Positions 8,403 to 17,218 of a stretch of DNA of 64,000 bases are shown piece by piece. A program made the position numbers and the translations under genes. Origin of the DNA: Bradyrhizobium diazoefficiens (GTDB lineage Bacteria; Pseudomonadota; Alphaproteobacteria; Rhizobiales; Xanthobacteraceae). The first letter of the stretch is position 1. Each line of letters opens with the position of its first letter. The notes beneath the pieces are model-generated. The model made no database searches, had not been told where the DNA came from, and worked only from the letters and a program-made list of their open reading frames with translations. The stretch lies in NCBI RefSeq assembly GCF_018131015.1, contig NZ_JAFCJJ010000004.1, positions 310,001 through 374,000 of the forward strand, given 5' to 3'.

Positions 8403-10080
8403 AACCGCGGCACTCTCGGCGCGTCTTGCCGCCGCATTTGCGGCGCATGGCGGCGCCACGGTGATGCGCTCGAAGCGCTACGGGCTCTGGCAGCCGCTCA
8501 GCGGCACCGAGACCGCAGGCCGCGTTGCCGCGATCGCACGCGGCCTGCGCGCCACCGGCCTGAAGGACGAGGACGTTGCGGCCATCTGCGGCGACACCTG
8601 CGCCGACTGGGTGCTCGCCGACCTCGGCATCATGGCGGCCGGCGGCGTCTCGGCCGGGCTCGACGCCGATGCCGACGGCGAGGAGCTCGCGCGTCTCGTC
8701 AATCTGTTCGGCGTCACCGTTCTCTTCGTCGCCGGGGACGCGCATCTGCACCGGGCGCTCGGCGTCCGCCAGCGCTGCCCGGGATTGCGGCTGATCGTCG
8801 TCATGCACGAGCAATGGGACGACGGCGCGCGCGTCGACCACGTGATGACCCTGGCGGAGTTGCAGGCCCGCGGCGGCGGCAGCGAGCTGCTTCCGGCACC
8901 GGCGGCGAGCGCGATCGCGGCGATCCTGATGACCTCAGGCGTCACGGCGCCTGCGCGCGGCGCGCTGCTGACGCAGGACGCGCTCGGCCGGCAGGCCGCG
9001 CGTGCCGCCAGCGAGCTGCAACTTAGCCCGCGCGACGAGCGCCTGTCGCTGACGCCGCTGCATCACGTGATGGAGCGCGTGGTCGGCGTCTACGCCTCGC
9101 TGCTCGCCGGCTGCATCCTCAATTTCCCCGAAAGCCGCGAAACTGCGCTGGCCGACTTGCGGGAATTGCAGCCGACCGTGGTGCAGGCGCCGCCGCGGCT
9201 GTGGGCCAAGCTGAAATCCGGCGTCGAGCTCGCTGCGGCCGAGGCGACCGCATTCCAGCGCCGCGTGATCGCGCTGGCCCTGAAGCCGGGAAGCGAAAAA
9301 CCCAATCCGGTTCTCGATGCGCTGGTCCTGGCACCGGTCCGCCATCGCATCGGCCTGTCGCGGGCGCGGCTCTGCGTCACCACTGGAGCGCCGGCGCGCG
9401 CCGACGTCAGCGCCTGGTTCGCCGCGATCCGGCGTCCGCTCACCGATGCCTACGGTCACGCCGAGTCCGGCGGCGCCGTGACGATCGCCGCGCATGGCGG
9501 CGCGCTCAGGACGCTCCAGGGCGTGACGCTCGAGCGGCTTGCCTCCGGCGAAATCCGCCTGCGGTCCGATGCGCTGTTCGAAGGCTATGCCGGCGAGTCG
9601 GCGATCACGATGCGCGACGGCTGGTGGCACAGCGGCGACGTCGCCCATGCGGGCGCGGCGCATCCCGCCGGCCGTGTCGCCGACCTCATCGACCGTGACA
9701 CCGCCTCGCTTCGGAGCGAAGCCGACCTCGTGACCTCGCCCTACGTCGCCGACGCGTTCCTGCATCGCGACGGGAGGGGGCGGGTGATTGCCGCCGTGCT
9801 GATGGATGGCGATGCCGTGATCAAGTTCGCGCAGGACAACAGCATCCCGTTCACGCACTTCCTCAGCCTGTGCCGCTCGGAGGACATCCGCGCCCTGATC
9901 GGCCGGGTGATTGCGGAGACCAACGCCCGCTCGCCGGTGCGGATCGACGATTTCACCCTGATCGAGCGTTCGCTCGGTCCCGGTGATCCCGCACTCAGCG
10001 CCATGCTCGTGCTGCGCCGCCGGTTGCTGCGCGGCGACAAAAATTCGTTCGACGAAAGCGCAATTTCACAGAGCGCATGA
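8377..10080 (+). CDS. AMP-binding (long-chain acyl-CoA synthetase-like) protein with altered catalytic motifs
   Basis: The protein has about 567 residues from the GTG at 8377, or 563 from the ATG at 8389; both overlap the end of livF. The order of ANL-superfamily motifs is kept: a P-loop region near residues 186-196, an aromatic/acidic motif DAYGHAESGG and a GWWHSGDV motif. The P-loop reads TSGVTAPARGA instead of TSGTTGxPKG, so its Lys is replaced by Arg and the second Gly is lost. The C-terminal A10 motif reads LSAMLVLRRR, with Val545 where the adenylation Lys normally sits. The protein may therefore not adenylate its ligand efficiently. Its place inside the liv operon suggests a link to the imported acid, either as a ligase variant or as a binding or regulatory protein. 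Confidence 0.75.
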   Translation: MKVVMGGAETAALSARLAAAFAAHGGATVMRSKRYGLWQPLSGTETAGRVAAIARGLRATGLKDEDVAAICGDTCADWVLADLGIMAAGGVSAGLDADADGEELARLVNLFGVTVLFVAGDAHLHRALGVRQRCPGLRLIVVMHEQWDDGARVDHVMTLAELQARGGGSELLPAPAASAIAAILMTSGVTAPARGALLTQDALGRQAARAASELQLSPRDERLSLTPLHHVMERVVGVYASLLAGCILNFPESRETALADLRELQPTVVQAPPRLWAKLKSGVELAAAEATAFQRRVIALALKPGSEKPNPVLDALVLAPVRHRIGLSRARLCVTTGAPARADVSAWFAAIRRPLTDAYGHAESGGAVTIAAHGGALRTLQGVTLERLASGEIRLRSDALFEGYAGESAITMRDGWWHSGDVAHAGAAHPAGRVADLIDRDTASLRSEADLVTSPYVADAFLHRDGRGRVIAAVLMDGDAVIKFAQDNSIPFTHFLSLCRSEDIRALIGRVIAETNARSPVRIDDFTLIERSLGPGDPALSAMLVLRRRLLRGDKNSFDESAISQSA

Positions 10081-10105
10081 CCATCAGCCTCAGGGAGAGA
10101 GAACC

Positions 10106-11314
10106 ATGACGTCACGTTTCCTTTTGTCAGCCGCGATCGTCGCGCTCACCGGGCTGGCGGCGCAGCCCGCGCTCGCCCAGTTCAAGACCCAGGGCGTCAC
10201 CGACACGGAGATCGTGATCGGCACGCATATGGACCTCTCCGGGCCGATCAAGTCGTGGGGTGTTCCGGCCTCGTCCGGCATGAAGCTCGCATTTGAGCAG
10301 ATCAACGCCGCGGGCGGCATCAACGGCCGCAAGATCAAGCTCATTCTCGAGGACGACGGCTATGATCCGAAGAAGGCCGTGCTGCAGACCCAGAAGCTGA
10401 TCGAGCTCGACAAGGCCTTCGCCATCGTCTCGGCGATGGGTTCTGCGACGACGCTCGCGCCGATGCCGCTGGTGCAGGGCGCCGGCCTTGCGCATCTGTT
10501 CCCGATCACGGCCGCCGAGTTCACCTTCAAGATGGACCCGGCCAAGCCCGAGGACAGGCTGAAGTTCAACATGTTCAGCCCCTATTACGACACCATGCGC
10601 CTCGGCATCAAATACGTGATGGACCAGAACAAGGACCTCAAGAAGCCCTGCATCGTCTATCAGGACGACGAGATGGGGAAGAACTTCACCGACGCCTACA
10701 CCGACCAGCTCAAGGACCTGAAGGTGCCCGAGGCCACGCGCGTGTCGTTCAAGCGCGGCGCGACCGACTTCAACTCCCAGGTCGCCCGCATGAAGGCCGA
10801 TGGCTGCGATCTCGTCGCGCTGGGGTCGGTGGTCCGCGAAACCGTCGGCATCGTCACGGCCGCCAAGAAGCTCGGCTGGACGCCGACCTACGTGGTGTCG
10901 TCGCCGAGCTACGTGCCGGACCTGCATGAACTCGGCAAGGACGCCGCCGAAGGCATCTACGGCGTCGGCCAGACCGAGATCTTCTACACCGACACGGCGA
11001 CCGGCAAGGTCAAGGAGTTCATCGAAGCCTATCGCAAGATGTTCGGCATCGATCCCAATCTGCAATCGACCTCGGGCTATGACGGCGCCATGGCGTTCGC
11101 GTTCTATGCCGGCCTTGCCGGCAAGAACCTGACCACGGATTCGCTGATCGCCGCGATGGAATCGGGCAAGGTGTTCGAGGACATCTTCGGCGGCGCGCCG
11201 GTGTCGTTCTCCAAGGACAACCATCTCGGCGTGTCCGCGGCGACCATCGGCCAGATCAAGAACGGCCGCTGGGCGACGGTTGCCCGCAACCAGTCCTACA
11301 AGACCGAGAAGTAG
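10106..11314 (+). CDS. livK: Periplasmic substrate-binding protein of the liv-type ABC transporter
   Basis: The protein has 402 residues. The ATG at 10106 follows an AGGGAGAGAG ribosome binding site. A signal peptide ends near LAAQPALAQ (residues 1-24). The mature part starts with TEIVIGTHMDLSGP, characteristic of periplasmic binding fold type I receptors (Peripla_BP_6). It closes the gene set livHMGF-acs-livK and should determine the substrate specificity. The real ligand cannot be read from sequence. A strong hairpin follows the stop codon. Confidence 0.9.
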   Translation: MTSRFLLSAAIVALTGLAAQPALAQFKTQGVTDTEIVIGTHMDLSGPIKSWGVPASSGMKLAFEQINAAGGINGRKIKLILEDDGYDPKKAVLQTQKLIELDKAFAIVSAMGSATTLAPMPLVQGAGLAHLFPITAAEFTFKMDPAKPEDRLKFNMFSPYYDTMRLGIKYVMDQNKDLKKPCIVYQDDEMGKNFTDAYTDQLKDLKVPEATRVSFKRGATDFNSQVARMKADGCDLVALGSVVRETVGIVTAAKKLGWTPTYVVSSPSYVPDLHELGKDAAEGIYGVGQTEIFYTDTATGKVKEFIEAYRKMFGIDPNLQSTSGYDGAMAFAFYAGLAGKNLTTDSLIAAMESGKVFEDIFGGAPVSFSKDNHLGVSAATIGQIKNGRWATVARNQSYKTEK

Positions 11315-11327
11315 CGAAAGTGGACGA

Positions 11328-11358
11328 CGGCGATGCCTGAACACATCAGGCATCGCCG
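11328..11358. terminator. Hairpin between convergent livK and the histidine kinase gene
   Basis: Arms CGGCGATGCCTGA (11328-11340) and TCAGGCATCGCCG (11346-11358) are perfect 13-bp complements with an ACACA loop. There is no T-run. It sits between two convergent genes and probably protects or ends both transcripts. Confidence 0.65.
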
Positions 11359-11375
11359 GTCGACAGCGTGACCGT

Positions 11376-14039
11376 TCAGGCGGCGGGCGTTCGGAGCGCC
11401 TCGCGAACCTTCTTGGCCAGATCGATCTTGCGGTACGGCTTGGCGAGCAGCATGACGTCCGGATCGAGACGTCCGTGATGCACGATCGCGTTCTCGTTGT
11501 AGCCTGACGTGTAGAGCACCTTCACGGCCGGCCGCCGCTTCCTGATTTCGTCGGCGAGCTGCCGGCCGTTCATCCGGCCCGGCATGATCACATCGGTGAA
11601 GATCAGATCGAAGGGAGTATTCCTGTCCGCAAGGTCCAGCGCCCCGGCGGCATCCGAAGCGGCGAGGGTGGCGTAGCCGAGGCTCTGCAATTGAGCCAGA
11701 ACATAGGCCCGCACGAGGTCGTCGTCCTCGACCACCAGGATGGTCTCGTTGTTTCCGGATAGATTGGCGGTGTCGTCCTCCATCGGCCCCGACGCGGCCT
11801 GCTCGTCGCTGCGCGGCAGGTAGATCCGGAGGGTCGTGCCGCGTCCGGTCTCGCTGTCGACCTTGATATGCCCGCGCGACTGCTTGATGAAGCCGTAGAC
11901 CATGCTCAATCCGAGGCCGGTGCCCCTGCCGATCTCCTTGGTAGTGAAGAACGGCTCGAAAATTCGCGCACGCAGATCGGCGGGAATGCCGGTGCCGGTA
12001 TCACCGACCGCCACGACGACGTAGGATCCTGGGGCCACGTCCGGGTTATTGCCGACGCTGGCCCCGTCAAGAACGACGTTTCCGGTCTCGAACGTCAGCA
12101 CGCCGCCGCCCGGCATGGCGTCGCGCGCGTTGAGCGCGAGATTGAGCAGCGCAGTGGAGAGTTGCGAGGAATCGACCATCGCGTGCCATGCCGCGGGATC
12201 GAGCTTGACCGCGATCTCGACCTGCTCACCAAGGGTGGGCCTCAGCAGCTTGGTCGTGTCGGTGATCAGGAAGTTGATGTCGACGTCGCGGGGATCCAGC
12301 GGCTGCTTGCGCGAGAAGGCGAGCAGCTGTTGCGTCAGCGTCGCTCCGCGATTGGCGGCTTCGTCGATCAGCCGGGCGATCGCCGCGAGCTCCGGCCTGT
12401 CCGTGACGCCGTCGCCCAGAATTTCGATGGTGCCGATGATCACCGTGAGGAGGTTGTTGAAGTCATGCGCCACGCCGCCGGTGAGCTGGCCGATCGCATC
12501 CATTTTCTGCGACTGGCGGAGCTGCTCCTCGGCGGCCTTCGGCCAGGTGATGTCCCGCACCGTCGCGACGAACCGGCGGCCCTCGTCACCGCCGGTGAAA
12601 TTGCCGACCGACCACTCCATCGGAAAGATCGAGCCGTCCTTGCGTTTTCCCTGGAGTTCGCGCCCATCGCCGCCGATCCAGGCGGCCTCCGCGGCAGAAT
12701 CGAGGTCCACGCTGTCGTCGCGGGCCGACGCGGCCGGTGTGGCCAGGAGCATCCTGATGTTCTGGCCGACGACCTCCTCGGCGCGATAGCCGAACATCCG
12801 CTCCGCAGGCTCGCTGAAACTCAGCACGAGCCCGTTCTGATCGATCAGGATCAGCCCGTCGACCGAGTGATCCATGATGGCCTTCAGTTCGTCGCGGGCG
12901 CGGGCCTGAATTTGCTTTGATTTGACCAGGGCGCGTTGCAGCAAATGCAGCGCCGCGAGCATCTGGCCGATCTCATCCTTCCGATCGGCGACCGGCATGG
13001 GCTCGTGAAGCTTGTCGTCGGCAAGCGCCTGCAAGGCCAACCGAACCTCGCTCAGCGGGGTTGCGATCCCCCGGCCAATGTGCAGCGCCAGTCCGGTCGC
13101 AAGCACCGTGACCATGCCGGCGATACCGAACAGGGACCAGAACCGGGCGGTCAATTTGCTCGCCCTCTCCGCGAGCAGCCGGTCGAGCTCCGTCGCGCTG
13201 TCGTACCAGAAGCTGTCGGCGCGGGCGGCAGCGTCCTTTACCGTGCGTTCGAGCGCGGGCAGGTCAAGCCGCGCAACGTCGCTGTTGTCGCGCAGCGAGC
13301 CGGCCGTCCGCCTGAGCTCCATTGCGAGTTGATCATTTGCAGTTCTCAATTCGGCTGACCTCGCCGCAAGACGCTGCGCCAGCAGGCTCTCCGGATGCTT
13401 GCCAACGGCGGCCGCGTAAGCCGCAGAGACCGCCGAAGCCGCGCTCTCGACCTCACGAAGCAAGACGGCCAATTCGAGCCTGTCGAGGTCGCCGAGTCTG
13501 GCTCCGGCCTCGGTCGCGAGGCTGCGCGCCCGGAGCGCGCCAAGGCGGTCGATATATTCCGGAAGCCTGTTGGTGATCAGCTCCGTGATGTAGAAACTGT
13601 CGATGTCGGGATCGAGGGCAAGATTGGACCCGTCCGCGATCGCGCTGAGCAGCGAGCGAGCCGCCGCGATCGCTCGATCCGTTCCGGCGTCGCGGGTCAG
13701 CTTGCGGGAAGGCCAGCCGATGTCCTGCAGGGACTCGCGGAGGGCTGCTGCGGCGCCGCCGGTTTCCATCGCGCGATCGAAGCGCGACAGGGCTGTGAGG
13801 TCCGGTACGTCCCTCAATACCGCCGTCGGCGGCTCGCCTTCGACGGACGACAGCTCGACCGCGCGGAGCACCGGCCAGACGCCGCGCAGATAGACGACGC
13901 CATCGCGCTCCTTCCTGGCGAAGTCGATATCCTTGAAGCTCTGCTCGGCGAACAGCCAGGCGAGCAGGGTGATGGGGATCAGCAGAAATCCCACGATGAG
14001 AACGAGCTTCTCTCGGATCCGGAGCGAATCGATCATCAT
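11376..14039 (-). CDS. Hybrid sensor histidine kinase with PAS and receiver domains
   Basis: The protein is about 887 residues from the ATG at 14037-14039 ([12 protein letters not shown]), directly before the first membrane helix. The frame is open for 45 more codons upstream without a membrane-protein-like start. The order is TM1 (about 10-30), a helical periplasmic domain (30-290), TM2 (300-320), HAMP, a PAS domain (about 385-505), a HisKA box [11 protein letters not shown] with the phospho-His near 523, an ATPase domain, and a C-terminal receiver with Asp in FTDVIMPG near 816. This architecture autophosphorylates and either passes phosphate to its own receiver or uses the receiver for control. 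No separate response regulator lies next to it, so the output is unknown. Confidence 0.88.
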   Translation of the reverse strand: MMIDSLRIREKLVLIVGFLLIPITLLAWLFAEQSFKDIDFARKERDGVVYLRGVWPVLRAVELSSVEGEPPTAVLRDVPDLTALSRFDRAMETGGAAAALRESLQDIGWPSRKLTRDAGTDRAIAAARSLLSAIADGSNLALDPDIDSFYITELITNRLPEYIDRLGALRARSLATEAGARLGDLDRLELAVLLREVESAASAVSAAYAAAVGKHPESLLAQRLAARSAELRTANDQLAMELRRTAGSLRDNSDVARLDLPALERTVKDAAARADSFWYDSATELDRLLAERASKLTARFWSLFGIAGMVTVLATGLALHIGRGIATPLSEVRLALQALADDKLHEPMPVADRKDEIGQMLAALHLLQRALVKSKQIQARARDELKAIMDHSVDGLILIDQNGLVLSFSEPAERMFGYRAEEVVGQNIRMLLATPAASARDDSVDLDSAAEAAWIGGDGRELQGKRKDGSIFPMEWSVGNFTGGDEGRRFVATVRDITWPKAAEEQLRQSQKMDAIGQLTGGVAHDFNNLLTVIIGTIEILGDGVTDRPELAAIARLIDEAANRGATLTQQLLAFSRKQPLDPRDVDINFLITDTTKLLRPTLGEQVEIAVKLDPAAWHAMVDSSQLSTALLNLALNARDAMPGGGVLTFETGNVVLDGASVGNNPDVAPGSYVVVAVGDTGTGIPADLRARIFEPFFTTKEIGRGTGLGLSMVYGFIKQSRGHIKVDSETGRGTTLRIYLPRSDEQAASGPMEDDTANLSGNNETILVVEDDDLVRAYVLAQLQSLGYATLAASDAAGALDLADRNTPFDLIFTDVIMPGRMNGRQLADEIRKRRPAVKVLYTSGYNENAIVHHGRLDPDVMLLAKPYRKIDLAKKVREALRTPAA

Positions 14040-14227
14040 CGGGGGCCTGAAAAGCGGAGACCGAGCGACGCGGCGGGACGCGGGCGACTCTCCGACCTGC
14101 TCGGGACGTTCAGGCCGGATTCGTTGCCTAGGCCTGTCTTTCCATTGCAGGTTGATCCAGGTCAAGCGGACCATAAAGCGCGATGAGACTGGGATGAATC
14201 GTCATCGCGCTTTACGTTGTTGTTTGC

Positions 14228-14272
14228 GCATGATCTTTTCGGAAAACCGCTTCGCACTTTTCCGGATCATGC
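14228..14272. repeat. Palindromic intergenic repeat, GCATGATC type
   Basis: The element begins GCATGATC and ends GATCATGC, with inner arms CGGAAAA and TTTTCCG, so it folds into a long interrupted stem. It abuts the SDR stop codon at 14274. Elements of this look are widespread between genes in Bradyrhizobium and relatives. It may act as a bidirectional terminator or mRNA stabiliser. Confidence 0.7.
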
Positions 14273-14273
14273 C

Positions 14274-15017
14274 CTAGAACTGGTACCGCCGCAGGCCGCC
14301 ATCCACCGGGATCACCGTGCCGGTGATGTAGCGCGCCACCGGCGAGGCCAGGAACACCGCGAGCGCCGCCAGGTCCTCCGGCTCGCCCCAGTACCCGACC
14401 GGGATCTCCTCCTCCGCAAAGCGCTCGCGATAATCCGGCGGATAGTTGCGGCGGATCTGCTCGCTCATGATGCGGCCGGGCGGGATGCAGTTGATGGTGA
14501 TGCCGTGCTCGCCGATCTCGCGCGACAGGCCCTTGGCCCAGGCGTGCACGGCGGCCTTGGCCGCGAACGCGGCGTTGAGGCCCTCCGGCTCGGACTTGCC
14601 GGTGATGTTGACGATGCGGCCCCATTTGCGTGAGATCATCTGCGGCAGCAGCGCGTGCGCGATGCGGCGGTGGCTGGTGAAATTCAGCGCGATCGCCTCG
14701 TCCCATTTGCTGTCGGGCGCATCGACGGGAAGGGGACGGCTGCCGCCCGCATTGTTGATGAGGATGTCGACATGGCCGAGCTCCCCAAGCGCAAACGCCG
14801 CGATGTTTTCGGCGGCGTCCTTCGCCATCACGTCCTGTTCGAACGGCGTGATCAGGGAAGAGCCGACCTCCTTGACCAGCTCGGCGAGCAGGTCGGTGCG
14901 CCGCGCGACGCCCACGACCCGCACGCCTTCGGCCGCTAAGCCCTTGGCGATGGCGCGGCCGATGCCGATGCTCGCCCCGGTGACGACAGCGGTTTTCGAT
15001 TTGAGCCCGAGGTCCAT
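14274..15017 (-). CDS. SDR-family oxidoreductase lacking the catalytic tyrosine
   Basis: The protein has 247 residues with a Rossmann fold. The nucleotide-binding motif is TGASIGIGRA near residues 14-23 and the NNAG motif is present. The usual YxxxK catalytic pair reads AFAAK: the Lys is kept but the Tyr four residues before it is Ala, with Phe beside it. A Ser is present in NITGKSEPEG. The C-terminus (GTVIPVDGGLRRYQF) is typical of 3-oxoacyl-ACP-reductase-like SDRs. The gene is divergent from the trans-aconitate methyltransferase, with a 134-bp shared upstream region. Standard reductase chemistry is doubtful. Confidence 0.82.
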   Translation of the reverse strand: MDLGLKSKTAVVTGASIGIGRAIAKGLAAEGVRVVGVARRTDLLAELVKEVGSSLITPFEQDVMAKDAAENIAAFALGELGHVDILINNAGGSRPLPVDAPDSKWDEAIALNFTSHRRIAHALLPQMISRKWGRIVNITGKSEPEGLNAAFAAKAAVHAWAKGLSREIGEHGITINCIPPGRIMSEQIRRNYPPDYRERFAEEEIPVGYWGEPEDLAALAVFLASPVARYITGTVIPVDGGLRRYQF

Positions 15018-15151
15018 GGTGACACGCTTTCTTGCTGGCTTTTGTTGCTGTTCGTTTCCTGCCCGGTCCCGCGCGATTTGCTCGACCAGGACGAGCAGTG
15101 GTAACGAAGTGGCTCCACGAAGGAAACACGAAAAAGAAAAGGCGCTGAGCG

Positions 15152-15922
15152 ATGGTCTGGGATCCGCAGCAATATCTGAAATTCTCCGGGCACCGACTCC
15201 GGCCCGCCGTCGACCTGTTGATGCGGATTCCGGATTTCGCGCCGCGCGAGATCGCCGATCTCGGCGCGGGCGCCGGCAATGTCACGAAGCTGATCAAGGA
15301 GCGCTGGCCGGAGGCGACGGTGACCGGGGTCGAGGGCTCGGCCGAAATGGTCGCGGCGGGGCGCAAGGCCGCCCCGGAGGTGCAATGGTCACAGGAGGAT
15401 CTCGGCCAGTGGCACCCGGCCGGACAGTACGATTTGATCTATTCCAATGCCGCACTGCATTGGTTGCCCAATCATGCGGCGCTGTTTCCCGCGGTGATGG
15501 ACAAGGTAAAGCCCGGCGGGATGCTCGCGGTGCAGATGCCGCGCAACTTCCTGGCTCCCTCCCATGTCCTGATCGGCGAGACCGCACTCAATGGTCCCTG
15601 GCGGTCCAAGGTCGAGCACCTCGTCACCCCGCCGCCGGTCGAGGGGCCGGCCTTCTACCACGATCTTCTGGCGCCGCTGTCGGCCCATATCGATATCTGG
15701 GAGACCGAATATCTCCAGGTGCTGGAGGGGGAGAACCCCGTGAAGGAATGGACCAAGGGTACCTGGCTGACGCGCTATCTCGACGTCCTCAAGGGCGAGG
15801 AGAAGGCGACATTCGAAGCGGCCTATGGCGAGCGGGTGGCGAAGGCCTATCCGAAGAACGGGGCAGGGCAGACCCTGTTCCCGTTCCGGCGCCTGTTCAT
15901 GGTCGCCCAGCGCAAGGGCTGA
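15152..15922 (+). CDS. tam: Trans-aconitate 2-methyltransferase
   Basis: The protein has 256 residues and is a class I SAM-dependent methyltransferase. The SAM-binding motif ADLGAGAGNVT lies near residues 30-40, and SNAALHWLPNHAALF near 91-105 is characteristic of the Tam family. The N-terminus MVWDPQQYLKF also fits. Tam methylates trans-aconitate, a spontaneous by-product that inhibits the citrate cycle, at the expense of S-adenosylmethionine in the cytoplasm. Length and motif order agree with the family. The gene stands alone on its strand. Confidence 0.9.
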   Translation: MVWDPQQYLKFSGHRLRPAVDLLMRIPDFAPREIADLGAGAGNVTKLIKERWPEATVTGVEGSAEMVAAGRKAAPEVQWSQEDLGQWHPAGQYDLIYSNAALHWLPNHAALFPAVMDKVKPGGMLAVQMPRNFLAPSHVLIGETALNGPWRSKVEHLVTPPPVEGPAFYHDLLAPLSAHIDIWETEYLQVLEGENPVKEWTKGTWLTRYLDVLKGEEKATFEAAYGERVAKAYPKNGAGQTLFPFRRLFMVAQRKG

Positions 15923-16140
15923 TCCCGCATCGCAATGCGGCATGGCGTTCGCTCCGGCGTTTACTTTCTTGTGCCTTCCTGGGCTGGAGCGGACGCCGCG
16001 TTGCGTATAGAACTGCCGTCAAGAGGGCCGGCTGCGGCAAATTGGGCTTAGGTCTAGTTGTTCGGGTGGCGGATTGCTGCCACTACTGAGACCGCAAAAT
16101 TAAAAAAACACCCGGTTTCCGAGGTTGTTGGGAGGATTTC

Positions 16141-17142
16141 ATGCGCAAACTGCTCCTTGCGGTCGCTGCAGCCGCATTCGCCCTGGTCCCTGCGATGGCC
16201 CAGGCCCAGAGCCCGATCGTCATCAAGTTCAGTCACGTCGTCGCCAACGACACGCCGAAAGGCAAGGGTGCGCTGAAGTTCAAGGAACTTGCCGAGAAGT
16301 ACACCGACGGCAAGGTCAAGATCGAAGTCTATCCGAACTCCTCGCTGTACAAGGACAAGGAAGAGATCGAGGCGCTGCAGCTCGGCTCGGTGCAGATGCT
16401 CGCGCCCTCGACCGCGAAATTCGCGCCGCTCGGCATCAAGGAATTCGAGGCGCTCGACCTGCCCTGGCTGTTCAAGGACGAGGAGACCTATGCGAGCGCG
16501 ATGAAGGGCACGATCGGCAAGTGGCTGTTCCAGAAGCTCGAGTCCAAGGGCATCACCGGGCTCGCCTATTGGGACAACGGCTTCCACATGGTCTCCTCCA
16601 ATCGCGCGCTGACGAAGCCGGAGGATTTCAAGGGCCTGAAATTCCGCATCTCGGGATCGAAGATCGCAGACCAGTATTTCCGCCTGCTCGGCTCGATCCC
16701 GCAGATCATGGCGTTCTCCGAAGTCTATCAGGCGCTGCAGACCGGCGTGGTCGACGGCTGCGAGAACACCGCCTCCAATTACCTGACGCAGAAGTTCTAC
16801 GAGGTGCAGAAGGACATCACCGTGTCCTATCACGCGCATCTGCAATATGCGGTCATCGTCAATTCGAAATTCTGGAACGGCCTGCCGCCCGATATCCGCG
16901 CCCAGCTCGACAAGGCGATGGCGGAGGCGACCGACTACACCAACTCGATCGCGCGCAAGGAGAATGACGACGCGCTCGCCGAGATCAAGAAGACCGGCAA
17001 GACCACGCTGCATTACCTGACCGATGCCGACCGCAAGGCCTGGCAGGAAGCGATGCAGCCGACCTACAAATGGGCCAAGGGCCGGGTCGGGCAGGAGGTG
17101 CTCGATCTCGTCGCCAAGGAGCTCGACGTCAAGATGAACTGA
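16141..17142 (+). CDS. dctP: TRAP transporter periplasmic solute receptor (DctP family)
   Basis: The protein has 333 residues. A signal peptide of about 22 residues ends at AMAQA. The mature part has the DctP pattern IKFSHVVANDTPKGKGA, an Arg in LKFRISGSKI near residue 170 expected to bind the carboxylate, and VVDGCENTASN. The ATG follows GGGAGGA. It captures a C4-dicarboxylate or similar acid and hands it to the membrane subunits encoded next. The 218-bp gap upstream holds an A-rich stretch but no site I can assign. Confidence 0.9.
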   Translation: MRKLLLAVAAAAFALVPAMAQAQSPIVIKFSHVVANDTPKGKGALKFKELAEKYTDGKVKIEVYPNSSLYKDKEEIEALQLGSVQMLAPSTAKFAPLGIKEFEALDLPWLFKDEETYASAMKGTIGKWLFQKLESKGITGLAYWDNGFHMVSSNRALTKPEDFKGLKFRISGSKIADQYFRLLGSIPQIMAFSEVYQALQTGVVDGCENTASNYLTQKFYEVQKDITVSYHAHLQYAVIVNSKFWNGLPPDIRAQLDKAMAEATDYTNSIARKENDDALAEIKKTGKTTLHYLTDADRKAWQEAMQPTYKWAKGRVGQEVLDLVAKELDVKMN

Positions 17143-17165
17143 CGCGCTTTCCGGGAATAGCGCCA

Positions 17166-17195
17166 ACGGTCGGGAGTGTGCACACTCCCGGCCGT
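17166..17195 (+). terminator. Hairpin between dctP and the dctQM fusion
   Basis: The perfect palindrome CGGGAGTGTGCACACTCCCG (17171-17190) is extended by ACGG/CCGT arms through one mismatch on each side. There is no T-run after it. In this position it more likely sets the ratio of receptor to permease mRNA, as seen in other TRAP operons, than ends all transcription. Confidence 0.6.
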
Positions 17196-17218
17196 TTCGC
17201 ATCGATAGGGGGTTTGAA

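Noticed and set aside
16060..16085. Sigma-54-like sequence upstream of dctP (TGGC...TTGC)
   Set aside because: The distance between GG and GC is about six nucleotides instead of ten, so it cannot be a sigma-54 promoter.
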